A stretch of DNA of 64,000 nucleotides from Dyadobacter bucti (lineage in GTDB: Bacteria > Bacteroidota > Bacteroidia > Cytophagales > Spirosomataceae): contig NZ_SWFP01000002.1 of NCBI RefSeq assembly GCF_005869225.1, positions 930,001 through 994,000 on the forward strand, given 5' to 3'. Position 1 is the stretch's first letter. Every line of letters begins with the position of its first letter. Both the position numbers and the translations under genes were made by a program. The notes beneath the pieces are model-generated. The model worked only from the letters and a program-made list of their open reading frames with translations. It was not told where the DNA came from and did no database searches. Shown piece by piece: positions 16,271-24,204 of this stretch.

Positions 16271-17194
16271 ATGCCCATTCCAATGTCAGAAGAACACAGC
16301 AAGCTCATTTTGGCCTCCAACAACAAACTACTTGATATGCTCGGCAGCTTGCCGGAAGTTCCATGTGGGTTACCGTCCATTTCTACGATATGCAAATCCC
16401 TGGATATAAGCCGCACTACTGCTCAGAAACTTTTCGAGATCCTTTGCAAAAAAGGAATTGCCAGGCAAGACGGAACCAACAAGATTTTACTGCGCAGGCC
16501 TGTTGACGCCGATTATTTTTCAGCCGAAGAGCGCGGCAAATCGAAGTCTGATCAGGTGGAAAAACTGATCCTTGAAAAACTCTCTGCCTACCAGCTGAGG
16601 CCGGGCGACCGTTTTTCGGAACTGGAACTGGCGAGGGAGTTCAATACCAATACCGTAGTGACGAGAGAGGCTTTACTGAAAATCGCGCAAAGCGGAATCA
16701 TCAAGAAGCATCCGCACCAGAAATGGGAAGTCATTGAATTTTCACCCGCCCTGATCGACGAAATTGCAGCGATACGGATACTTTTTGAGGGATACGCGAT
16801 CCAGTCGATGCACGTACTTCCTGATGGCGACCCAGTCTGGGAGAAACTGTTTTCTCTGAAAAAAAGGCACCAGAAACTGTTAAAACAGCCTGATATCAGC
16901 ATTCAGGATATGCGGAGCATTGAGAAGGATTTTCATACAACGATCATCGAGGCCGCACACAACAGGTTTATTGAATCGTCCTACAATTCGGTGTTTACGC
17001 TGATCGTGTTTCACCTCTGGCAAATCGGTTATGACCGGGTCAAGATTGAGCGGGTACTACGGCATCACCTCAGTATTCTCGACGCCCTGATCGCCAGGGA
17101 CTTCGATAAGGCCGGAACAGACATGAAGCTCCATCTCGATCATGCAAAAGATAGCATGAAAAGCGTGAACGAGTTGCTGACCCAGCCGGCGTAA
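16271..17194 (+). CDS. GntR/FCD-family regulator with two winged helices
   Basis: A 307-residue regulator. Residues about 15-75 form one winged helix (SISTICKSLDISRTTAQKLFEIL), residues about 95-155 a second GntR-type winged helix (LRPGDRFSELELAREFNTNTVVTREALLKIAQ), and residues 160-290 a helical FCD ligand-binding domain with the usual metal-site histidines (HTTIIEAAHNRF and RHHLSILDALIARD). Normal FCD proteins have only the second and third parts, about 230 residues, so the N-terminal extra head is unusual. It likely responds to a sugar acid or similar metabolite and controls the divergent SDR gene. Confidence 0.85.
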   Translation: MPIPMSEEHSKLILASNNKLLDMLGSLPEVPCGLPSISTICKSLDISRTTAQKLFEILCKKGIARQDGTNKILLRRPVDADYFSAEERGKSKSDQVEKLILEKLSAYQLRPGDRFSELELAREFNTNTVVTREALLKIAQSGIIKKHPHQKWEVIEFSPALIDEIAAIRILFEGYAIQSMHVLPDGDPVWEKLFSLKKRHQKLLKQPDISIQDMRSIEKDFHTTIIEAAHNRFIESSYNSVFTLIVFHLWQIGYDRVKIERVLRHHLSILDALIARDFDKAGTDMKLHLDHAKDSMKSVNELLTQPA

Positions 17195-17248
17195 CGGCGC
17201 TGCTACTCATCTAATTTTTAATGAAGCATATCAAATAGAACACGTATA

Positions 17249-17260
17249 TTGGTGTACCAA
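17249..17260. promoter_or_regulatory. possible YefM operator
   Basis: TTGGT-gt-ACCAA is an inverted repeat just before the antitoxin start. Its core TGTACC differs by one base from TGTACA, the hexamer bound by E. coli YefM. The autoregulatory role is inferred. Confidence 0.4.
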
Positions 17261-17272
17261 AAAATGTGCGCA

Positions 17273-17533
17273 ATGGCAATCATAGAGACAACAAGCAGAC
17301 AATTTAGAGAGCGGCAAAAAGATTTCTTTGAGTTAGCTGACAAAGGGGAAAAAGTGGTGATCAGGCGAGGAAGTAAACAAACGTATGTGCTTACGCCTAT
17401 ATCTGAGGATGACCTGTATTTCACCCCTGAAGTGATTCAACGGATTAAAGAGGCTCAGCAAGAGATTAAAGAAGGTAAATCTATATCTTTCGACAGTGTT
17501 GATGAAATGGATAAATACTTTCAGTCGCTGTAA
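17273..17533 (+). CDS. yefM: Phd/YefM-family antitoxin
   Basis: From the ATG at 17273 the protein is 86 residues long. It starts MAIIETTSRQFRERQKDFFELADKGEKV, the Phd/YefM DNA-binding N-terminus, and ends in an acidic toxin-binding helix. In known pairs it binds DNA and neutralises a YoeB-type RNase. The codons upstream of 17273 overlap the putative operator, so I prefer the internal ATG. Its TAA stop overlaps the ATG of the toxin frame (TAATG), the classic arrangement. The frame is intact although the toxin is not. Confidence 0.85.
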   Translation: MAIIETTSRQFRERQKDFFELADKGEKVVIRRGSKQTYVLTPISEDDLYFTPEVIQRIKEAQQEIKEGKSISFDSVDEMDKYFQSL

Positions 17534-17753
17534 TGTACAGAATTGTTTTATCGAAAAGGCTGAGCAGGATTTATACAGCCTCCTGAAATCAGAGCCAAAG
17601 GTCTATAAAAAAGCAATTCTGTTATTAAAAGAGATTGAGCAGCACCCGAGAACAGGCAGAGGTAAACCCATGCTAAAACGGCACGACCTGGAAGGATTAT
17701 ATGCCAGAAAAATTACAGATAAGCACAGACTGGTTTATTATGTAAATGACTGA
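17533..17753 (+). pseudogene. yoeB: decayed YoeB/Txe-family toxin
   Basis: The expected toxin starts at ATG 17533 (MYRIVLSKR), but after about nine codons the frame changes. The conserved remainder (AEQDLYSLLKSEPKVYKKAILLL through LYARKITDKHRLVYYV) is in another frame. One more A in the run at 17554-17557 would join them. The C-terminus also ends at YYVND, about a dozen residues short of the family end, so the terminal His-Tyr pair essential for YoeB mRNA cleavage is absent. A GTG at 17496 inside the antitoxin could start an 85-residue product, but it would still lack His-Tyr. The toxin is therefore probably inactive, barring a sequencing error. Confidence 0.75.
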
Positions 17754-17755
17754 CT

Positions 17756-18670
17756 TTAAAACAAAAATAAAACGGCCAGCGAAACCAGTACCAGAGAAAA
17801 AATAGTGGAAAGGAAAACCAGCAGGGACGACTGCTCTTCTTCCGACTTCAGAAACGATGCAAATACAGTTACATTGGCAGCTACCGGAAAAAGCGGCACC
17901 AACGCAAGCATGAGGTAATCCGTTTTTTCTAGTTTTTGGAAAATCAGGTATTCGGCCAGAATCACCAATCCGACAATCACCGCAGCGGCCAAACTTCTGA
18001 ATCCGACCAGCTTTGCATAATAGCCCGGTTTGAGATCTTTAAAATTTACATCTGTCAGCTGAAAGCCCACGATCATCATCCCGGCTGCCGAAACCGCAAA
18101 ACCAACGACGTTGAGAACAGATTTCATGAAATCAGGCGTCTCCACTCCTGAAATTTTACAGATCACCGCCGCCACAAAAACATACAGGAACGGGATGCTC
18201 AATACTTTCTTTATGGCTTCACTCTTGCTGAGCTTGGTTTTGGCAACCTGATAATACCCGATCGTATCGCCATACAACGCTGAGCCAAGGTAAATGCAGA
18301 TCAACGTGCTCACTTCTTTTTCTCCGAACAGTGCGGTAATAGTGGGTATCCCGAAAAATGCGATGTTAAAAAAAGAAAAAGAACTTCGGAGCAATAACGG
18401 ATTGGTCTCGGACGAAAACCTTCGGTGTGCAAAAATCGCGACAGGATTCATGGCCAGTGCGAGAATAAAGGTCATAACGGGTAAAATAGAAAGCTTCTGC
18501 GCCTCGGCGTCCAGTATGTTAAAGAACACGATCAGGGGCAGAAACACCTTGATCAGCGGCCCGCTGACATATTCGGCTTTGATGTTGAATTTCTTTTTGA
18601 TCCAGTACCCGATGGGTATGAATGCCATCACCGGCAACAACTCCGAATATAGTTTAAGAAGGATTTTCAC
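17756..18670 (-). CDS. AEC-family (auxin efflux carrier-like) permease
   Basis: The 304-residue protein has about ten membrane helices and the AEC fold (Mem_trans). It begins with the LLPVMAFIPIGYWIKKKF helix and contains FNIAFFGIPTITALFG in the first repeat, typical of bacterial malonate/malate-type or uncharacterised AEC carriers. Direction and substrate are unknown. Its start overlaps the end of the FAD/NAD(P) protein gene by 17 bp, so the two are translationally linked. The left end abuts the decayed toxin. Confidence 0.88.
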   Translation of the reverse strand: MKILLKLYSELLPVMAFIPIGYWIKKKFNIKAEYVSGPLIKVFLPLIVFFNILDAEAQKLSILPVMTFILALAMNPVAIFAHRRFSSETNPLLLRSSFSFFNIAFFGIPTITALFGEKEVSTLICIYLGSALYGDTIGYYQVAKTKLSKSEAIKKVLSIPFLYVFVAAVICKISGVETPDFMKSVLNVVGFAVSAAGMMIVGFQLTDVNFKDLKPGYYAKLVGFRSLAAAVIVGLVILAEYLIFQKLEKTDYLMLALVPLFPVAANVTVFASFLKSEEEQSSLLVFLSTIFSLVLVSLAVLFLF

Positions 18671-20174
18671 TGATAAAATGTTTGATAAGGTGCTGGCTCA
18701 GACCGCCAATCGTTTTCACATTGAACCACACCGCGTTGACATCCAGCAGCAGACCGTTGGTAATGTGCCCCAGCGCGTAAAACCGGGGAACGGGCCTGCC
18801 TTTCAGCATGATCTGCATGTTTTCAGTGTCAATGCTGATCCCACCGGCCTGTTCGGGTTCAATTAATCCTCCTTTCGCAAGATTTTTGATGAGCCCGGAC
18901 TTCATGTCCTTTACCGCGGAAGCCGGGCCTGTGGCGTTGATCAGGTACTTTTCTGTTTTGCTTTCATCGCCGTAACTGAGCAGAAAATGTTTTTTATTTT
19001 TTTGAAAGACCACCTTTTTCAAGTCAGACAAAACACTTAACTGACCGCTTTCAAACATCTTAATCACCCGCTCCGCGTTCACCAGAGGCATACCGTGACG
19101 GTTTACCGCCCAATAGCCGCCCAGCCACTTTTTAAACTTTATCTTTTCGGATTCATCCAGCATTTTCCACATTTCAGAACTCTCATACCGGAGTGCGTAT
19201 GGAACATTCATCAGGGCGTCGCCTCCGTTTCTGGCAATTGCGATGTCCTCTTTCAGCAGCTTCCCAGCCGGTTTTCCTACTCTTTTGGTTTTTTCCCAGT
19301 CAATCTTTCTGCCCGCATAACTTTCCGCTTCCTGCATAAACAACCTGAAAACTTCGGTAATGGACGGATTTCTGAGCATTTCTCGCTGAATGCGGTGCAG
19401 ATTTCTGATCGTGAGGTACCGGCAGGAATAAGGCTCCGGTTTTTCTACCTGGACCCGTGGAAGAAGCCCGTCGAGGGAGTAAAATGTGATTTTGCCTTTG
19501 TGATCATTATCCGCCAGCGTCATCAGCGCATCGATCGCACTCAGGCTTGATCCCAGAATCCCCACGTCGGCTTCACGGGGCACGTTTTCCAGTATGTCAG
19601 AAGATGGCCAGGGAGAACCGAAATAGTTTTTTTGACCATCCAGATCGGGATAGTTATTGGCGACAGGGGTTCCCGGCGCGAGGATCAGATAATGACAAAA
19701 ATGTGTCCCATCACCGGACAAATGCACTTTAAATCCGGATTTCAGAAGTGTAACATCCGTCGCGCTGGCACGGATCACTTCCACCTCCATTCCTTCCTGT
19801 TTTGCCAGCGCAAAATAATGTTCGAACTGTTCTTTCAGGTAGTCGCCATACAGCCTGCGGGTCGTGAAAGCTTCGTCCTTACCTTGATTATCAACCACTT
19901 CCTCATCGACTTTGGCTTCATGCGTGATTAGCCAGTCGCTGAAATGCTGAGGTTCGGCCAGGTGTATGCCCATCAGGTCCGCCTGAGTATTGAGAATATG
20001 TCCGGGCTGTTTGGTCCCAAAGGCAAGTCCCTTCCCTACCTCGTCGTTTTCCTCGATGATCGTGATGCTGACTTTATGGTGCTGACCGGCAATGCGTAAC
20101 TGTAGAAAAAGCTCGGTGAAGGCAGATATTCCGCAGGCGCCTCCGCCAATGATTGTAATATTAACTGAACTCAT
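18654..20174 (-). CDS. FAD/NAD(P)-binding protein (NAD_binding_9 family)
   Basis: From the ATG at 20174 the protein is 506 residues. It starts with a Rossmann dinucleotide-binding motif (NITIIGGGACGISAF), followed by TIIEENDEVGKGLAFGTKQPGHILNTQ, the hallmark of the pfam13454 family, and a second nucleotide-binding segment (ADVGILGSSLSAIDALMTL). The family is related to flavin N-hydroxylases and FAD-dependent regulators, but the reaction is unknown. I prefer 20174 to the frame start at 20210 because the Rossmann strand then begins at residue 4. It shares an overlapping operon with the AEC permease, suggesting one imports or exports what the other modifies. Confidence 0.85.
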   Translation of the reverse strand: MSSVNITIIGGGACGISAFTELFLQLRIAGQHHKVSITIIEENDEVGKGLAFGTKQPGHILNTQADLMGIHLAEPQHFSDWLITHEAKVDEEVVDNQGKDEAFTTRRLYGDYLKEQFEHYFALAKQEGMEVEVIRASATDVTLLKSGFKVHLSGDGTHFCHYLILAPGTPVANNYPDLDGQKNYFGSPWPSSDILENVPREADVGILGSSLSAIDALMTLADNDHKGKITFYSLDGLLPRVQVEKPEPYSCRYLTIRNLHRIQREMLRNPSITEVFRLFMQEAESYAGRKIDWEKTKRVGKPAGKLLKEDIAIARNGGDALMNVPYALRYESSEMWKMLDESEKIKFKKWLGGYWAVNRHGMPLVNAERVIKMFESGQLSVLSDLKKVVFQKNKKHFLLSYGDESKTEKYLINATGPASAVKDMKSGLIKNLAKGGLIEPEQAGGISIDTENMQIMLKGRPVPRFYALGHITNGLLLDVNAVWFNVKTIGGLSQHLIKHFISENPS

Positions 20175-20280
20175 GCTATTGTTTTTCGTGTAAATTTCCG
20201 GGGCTTTCACTTCGGATGCCGGTTTACAGTTAAAACAATCGTGCTATCCGGTTATGAGGGTTAAGTTCGCTTCCTGTTCC

Positions 20281-20826
20281 TCAGTCGAACTCAGTGTAAC
20301 CGTCGTCGCCGAGGATATCATGACCGTTATTATCCCGAAAATCTTTTATAATCGCTCTTTTTTCGGCTTTGTTGCGCGGGTCCACACTAATGATGATGCC
20401 GCCCTCTTTCATGTGCCCGCCATAGGAATCCACATGCGTTTCAGGAACGCCTGAGCTTGATATAGCTTCACTGCTTGCCGCTGGCAATGAACCTGACGCG
20501 TACCCCGAAAGCCTTTTTTGCAGGGTATTGGAAATAGCGATACCGAGCTCAGGCAGGGATATCATGGAAGTGATCGAGATAATCACACCTGAAAAAGCGT
20601 TTGCGGCCCGGCTCAGCGCGGACTCATATTCCGGTGCTTCCTCGGCTGTGGACGGATCCGGATTCTGATATTTGTTCAGCGTTTCGTCCGACATCAATAT
20701 CGAAATATCGTCCGGCGTATGGCCGCGTTCGAGCAGGTTGTGATAAGCCCGGTCGGCATCTTCCTTGGAAAAAAACACCCCGGAAACAGTTCCCACGGAT
20801 CTTGATGTGAAACCAGTGTTTTCCAT
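20281..20826 (-). CDS. general stress protein 17M-like (YflT-type) protein
   Basis: The 181-residue protein opens with the YflT/GSP17M pattern: TVSGVFFSKEDADRAYHNLLERG, then ISILMSDETL. A glycine/alanine- and serine-rich middle follows, and the end reads GGIIISVDPRNKAEKRAIIKDFRDNNGHDI. Family members are induced by salt, heat or other general stress. The mechanism is unknown. It is a single gene with no operon partners. Confidence 0.78.
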   Translation of the reverse strand: MENTGFTSRSVGTVSGVFFSKEDADRAYHNLLERGHTPDDISILMSDETLNKYQNPDPSTAEEAPEYESALSRAANAFSGVIISITSMISLPELGIAISNTLQKRLSGYASGSLPAASSEAISSSGVPETHVDSYGGHMKEGGIIISVDPRNKAEKRAIIKDFRDNNGHDILGDDGYTEFD

Positions 20827-21078
20827 TTATAAAAGTTTTTTTGAGGAATAGACGCCGGAATTGACGGTCTATTTTTAATGGTTTGTATAAAAAAACTATT
20901 CCCGCGCCAGGCTTACCAAACTTTAAAACAAGAGCTGGCAAGCCCGAAGGAAACAAGATTACCAGGCAACTAAAGATTAGTTTTCAGCTCAATGCTTCTT
21001 CTCTGTTATTCAACACCGGTTACAACGCTTAGCTTGTTAGCCAGCATCGGTTACTGTTTTGTTCAAAACAAACAAATC

Positions 21079-21513
21079 ATGAATCCGACAACAAGAATCA
21101 GGAAAAACAAATGGCCTCCACTTCTTCTATCGCTTGGCTTGGGAGTGTTGTTGTTTTTTGTAATGTTTATGATTTATATAGACGCAGCCCGGGATGATGA
21201 AATCGCGGCAAATCATCCGCAGGTATATATGAAGGTTACAGGCAGGGAACGAGGTGCGGGGACACTCAAATTTCCCGACCACATATACGCGGAGCACCAG
21301 GGCAAAAAATACGATTTCACCTGTGGCAGAAAGTTTTTCCGTAAAACGATGGCGGCAGACAGTATCGCAGCCCATCTCGATGTGGCCCGCGGGGAAGCAG
21401 CTCTCCCCGGATCAGGACGTGTCAGGCATCTGGCTTTCTTACTCGTATGGATTACGGGAATAGGGATATTGGTAATCTGCATGGGAGTTCGGAAATTCAT
21501 CAAGTCAGGCTGA
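21079..21513 (+). CDS. two-helix membrane protein, DUF3592-like, unknown
   Basis: Starting at the ATG at 21079 (MNPTTRIRKNKW), the 144-residue protein has a basic N-terminus, a first membrane helix (about 13-32), an extracytoplasmic domain of about 75 residues including KVTGRERGAGTLKFPDHIYAEHQGKKYDFTCG, and a second helix near the C-terminus. The layout resembles DUF3592-like small membrane proteins, but the match is weak. The 29 codons upstream of 21079 could be read but look like leader sequence. It converges with the beta-barrel gene. Confidence 0.6.
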   Translation: MNPTTRIRKNKWPPLLLSLGLGVLLFFVMFMIYIDAARDDEIAANHPQVYMKVTGRERGAGTLKFPDHIYAEHQGKKYDFTCGRKFFRKTMAADSIAAHLDVARGEAALPGSGRVRHLAFLLVWITGIGILVICMGVRKFIKSG

Positions 21514-21537
21514 CATTCCGCAGTAAGCCTTATAAGC

Positions 21538-22227
21538 TTATCTTCGAACCGGTACTGTCACACCAATGTGTACGGACGCGCCCCTGTTGTACATGTCGAC
21601 CCCTTCGACATATAGTTTTCTGAGTCCCAGGTGATAACGGGCTTCGGTGAATATCTTAAAGGTCCGCATTGGATATGCAATTCCAGCCCCGCCAGCCAGT
21701 CCATAGTCGAAGTCGTGAAAATTGTCGTTAGCACTCAAAGACAGTTTCTCGGATCTCTCAGCGATCAACACACCTTCCTGATATTGTCGGTCAACGAAGT
21801 CCACTGTAGCTTCGCCAGCACGGAAACGCAATTCAGGTCCCAGGGACAGAATGCCTTCCAATTTACCAATCTTAGGTCTGTACTGAAATAAAAGCGGAAG
21901 CTCAATATAGTTTGCGGATATTTTTCCATTAGACTCACTTTTCATGGATATTCCGGTTGACATCAAAACACTTGAAATATCGTATTTGGCGCCCCGCTGG
22001 GAAAAACCAGGTTCGATTTGAATGCTTAAAAGCGGGCTTACCGGAACATTGAACATGACCGCAAAATTGGCGCGGGTCCTGGCTTTAAAAGAAATTACAT
22101 TCTCGGGGCCAAAATTAGCAAAGTTTACACCGCCGCGGATACCGACGTTCAGCTGGGCCTGAGCATCCAGGTAGGAAAACAAAAAAACGGCGGCTAGCGG
22201 CAACCACAGATAGGGAGACTTTTTCAT
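21538..22227 (-). CDS. outer-membrane beta-barrel protein (PorT/OmpW-like fold)
   Basis: The 229-residue protein has a signal peptide ending near SYLDAQAQ (residue 25), followed by LNVGIRGGVNFANFG, the typical first strand of Bacteroidota outer-membrane beta-barrel (porin-like, OMP_b-brl_2) proteins, and eight or so amphipathic strands. It ends with TVPVRR. The function is unknown, usually structural or secretion related. It is monocistronic with 246 bp upstream to the next gene. Confidence 0.8.
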   Translation of the reverse strand: MKKSPYLWLPLAAVFLFSYLDAQAQLNVGIRGGVNFANFGPENVISFKARTRANFAVMFNVPVSPLLSIQIEPGFSQRGAKYDISSVLMSTGISMKSESNGKISANYIELPLLFQYRPKIGKLEGILSLGPELRFRAGEATVDFVDRQYQEGVLIAERSEKLSLSANDNFHDFDYGLAGGAGIAYPMRTFKIFTEARYHLGLRKLYVEGVDMYNRGASVHIGVTVPVRR

Positions 22228-22473
22228 AAATTAAGAAATTTGGTTGGAACGGATTAATGCAGAAACGTACACTAACGGTTACCTGATATTCCTGACGTGA
22301 TAAAGTTCTAAGGAAGAGTTCAAATCAAATTCTAAGTAAACTATAAGCCGTAATCGCAAAACATTAAAATTTTTCGAAAATGCCCCCCCGGCCGGATATA
22401 TCAGTAAATGTTTTGGCTTTTAAATGAGTCCCCTCGATTTATCACGCCCTTCTCAACTTAAACGCAAAACCAG

Positions 22474-23082
22474 ATGACAGAGAAATTGAAAAAAGTAACA
22501 GAAGCTTTGCTGGCAACCGAGCATGGTTTCAAACACATTATGCAGGCTGGTGACGAACTTTTAGAAGAGGGTAGCGGCGATCATTTTACCAATGCACTGA
22601 ACCTGCTGGAAGATAGCCATTATCAGTCGAGAATGCTCGGCACTTACTTACTGGGGCAGCTTTCGCCCGCTAATCCCAAAGCATTAAAAGTGCTCAGGAC
22701 GACAGTAGCTGCGGATGAAAACTGGCGGGTACAGGAAATGCTGGCAAAGGCTTTTGATTATTGCTGCTCAGCAAAAGGCTATGAAAAATCGCTGCCGCTG
22801 ATCAGGGAATGGCTCAGCGACAGCAATGCCAATGTCAAACGTGCCGTGGTGGAAGGACTCCGGATCTGGACCAGCCGGGCCTATTTCAAAGAGCATCCCA
22901 CAGAAGCCGTTGCCCTGATCAGCGTTCATAAAAGTGATGACAGCGAATACCTCCGCAAATCTGTGGGCAATGCGCTCCGCGACATCAGCCGCCAGCACAA
23001 AGAGCTCATCGCCTCCGAGCTCCGCCACTGGGATGTGTCAGACAAGAAATCGGCATTTACGCGAAAGTTGGTTGAGAAATAA
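22474..23082 (+). CDS. HEAT-repeat protein (DNA alkylation repair-like fold)
   Basis: The 202-residue all-helical protein is built of HEAT-like repeats: YQSRMLGTYLLGQLSP, NWRVQEMLAKAFDYCCS, NANVKRAVVEGLRIW and YLRKSVGNALRDISRQH. This architecture is shared with AlkD-type DNA glycosylases and with HEAT-repeat scaffold proteins. The AlkD catalytic residues cannot be identified with confidence, so DNA repair is only a possibility. It converges with the dioxygenase gene. Confidence 0.7.
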   Translation: MTEKLKKVTEALLATEHGFKHIMQAGDELLEEGSGDHFTNALNLLEDSHYQSRMLGTYLLGQLSPANPKALKVLRTTVAADENWRVQEMLAKAFDYCCSAKGYEKSLPLIREWLSDSNANVKRAVVEGLRIWTSRAYFKEHPTEAVALISVHKSDDSEYLRKSVGNALRDISRQHKELIASELRHWDVSDKKSAFTRKLVEK

Positions 23083-23099
23083 CAAAACTGACTGGTGAA

Positions 23100-23882
23100 T
23101 TACTCGCCCAGTGCCAGACGTATAGCGCTTTCGACTGGTGCATACCCGGTTCCCGAACCCGAAATCGTTAACTCGCTGCGCAGACGCAAGGGTGGCTGCG
23201 CCATAAACTTAGGGGTACGCCCATGGTGGGCCTGGGCGGCGTGGACAAGGAATGGATGACATAAATAAATGCATCCCGCTTTTCCCGTCGCAAGCATTTC
23301 ATCTCTCCGCGGCAAACTCGCCAGCCTGCCTGCAAGCTCCATGAATGCAAGCCCCTGCTCTCCCTCTCCCTCGAGCAGTCTTGCCACATCCAGATGCGAA
23401 CCCTTATAGATGATGGTCGGCGCGTCCAGTTCGCTCACATCTGAATAGAGTACGAGCATGAGTAGCGCCCTGCCTTTGGATTTTACATTAATGCGCCATT
23501 CCATATAGTTGGACGGGTCTTCTCCCGGAAAACTGGCATCAACGTGTTTGCCGGTATCATTTGCGTCTTTATCAGAAGGAAACCTCACAGGAAACGTCCC
23601 TACGCTCATGCACGGCAACCATTTGCCTTCACCGATTAACTGATCAAAAATACTGTGTAGTCCGGAACTGTTGACCGAATCTATGAACGGCTGCTGCGAA
23701 TACATCCCCAAACGGATGACAGGCTCCGTCCAGGTCTCCGGGTCAGATTTTTTACAGGGAAGATCACCCCACAGGATTTCCAGGGCCGCTTCTGCTGTAT
23801 CGGTAGCAAATGCATGATCGATCCGGATAAAACCATCATTAATAAATTGCTCTATTTGTTTTTCGCTCAATATTTCCGACAT
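23100..23882 (-). CDS. phytanoyl-CoA dioxygenase (PhyH)-family protein
   Basis: From the ATG at 23882 (MSEILSEKQIEQF) the protein is 260 residues. It has the PhyH layout: an N-terminal FINDGFIRIDHAF segment, the iron ligands of the HxD motif in GKHVDASF, and a distal His in LCHPFLVHAAQAHHGR with a 2-oxoglutarate-binding Arg nearby. Such Fe(II)/2-oxoglutarate dioxygenases hydroxylate small molecules. The substrate is unknown. The 16 codons upstream of this Met lack similarity and are omitted. Confidence 0.8.
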   Translation of the reverse strand: MSEILSEKQIEQFINDGFIRIDHAFATDTAEAALEILWGDLPCKKSDPETWTEPVIRLGMYSQQPFIDSVNSSGLHSIFDQLIGEGKWLPCMSVGTFPVRFPSDKDANDTGKHVDASFPGEDPSNYMEWRINVKSKGRALLMLVLYSDVSELDAPTIIYKGSHLDVARLLEGEGEQGLAFMELAGRLASLPRRDEMLATGKAGCIYLCHPFLVHAAQAHHGRTPKFMAQPPLRLRSELTISGSGTGYAPVESAIRLALGE

Positions 23883-23930
23883 GATGTTTATATTTTGACA
23901 AAACGGCAGCACAACAGCAATGTGTCGCAC

Positions 23931-24204
23931 GGCAATTTTGAGTTGGTAGCAAAATTTAAGATTTGTATAAAAAGATATCAGGCACTGAACTGATGGCCAG
24001 TGCTTCGCCCCGGAGAGTAAGGAGCAAAAGGGGTTTTATAACATCACGGTCATTCTCATGTTTACAAAAATAAAATTTTCATGCAAACAGACAAAAAACC
24101 GTTACAACTCAATTTTAAATATCTTTTGGCAGATATCCGAATCCCTCCATGAAATCCGCTTTGAGCAGGGCATATAGGGCGGTTTCAGAGACTGCGGACT
24201 TTCC
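23931..24204. other. intergenic, nothing identified
   Basis: This 274-bp region between the PhyH gene start (minus) and the PAS kinase stop (minus) has no gene, hairpin terminator or repeat that I can support. A 95-codon frame overlapping its left end is a shadow of the kinase. Confidence 0.4.
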
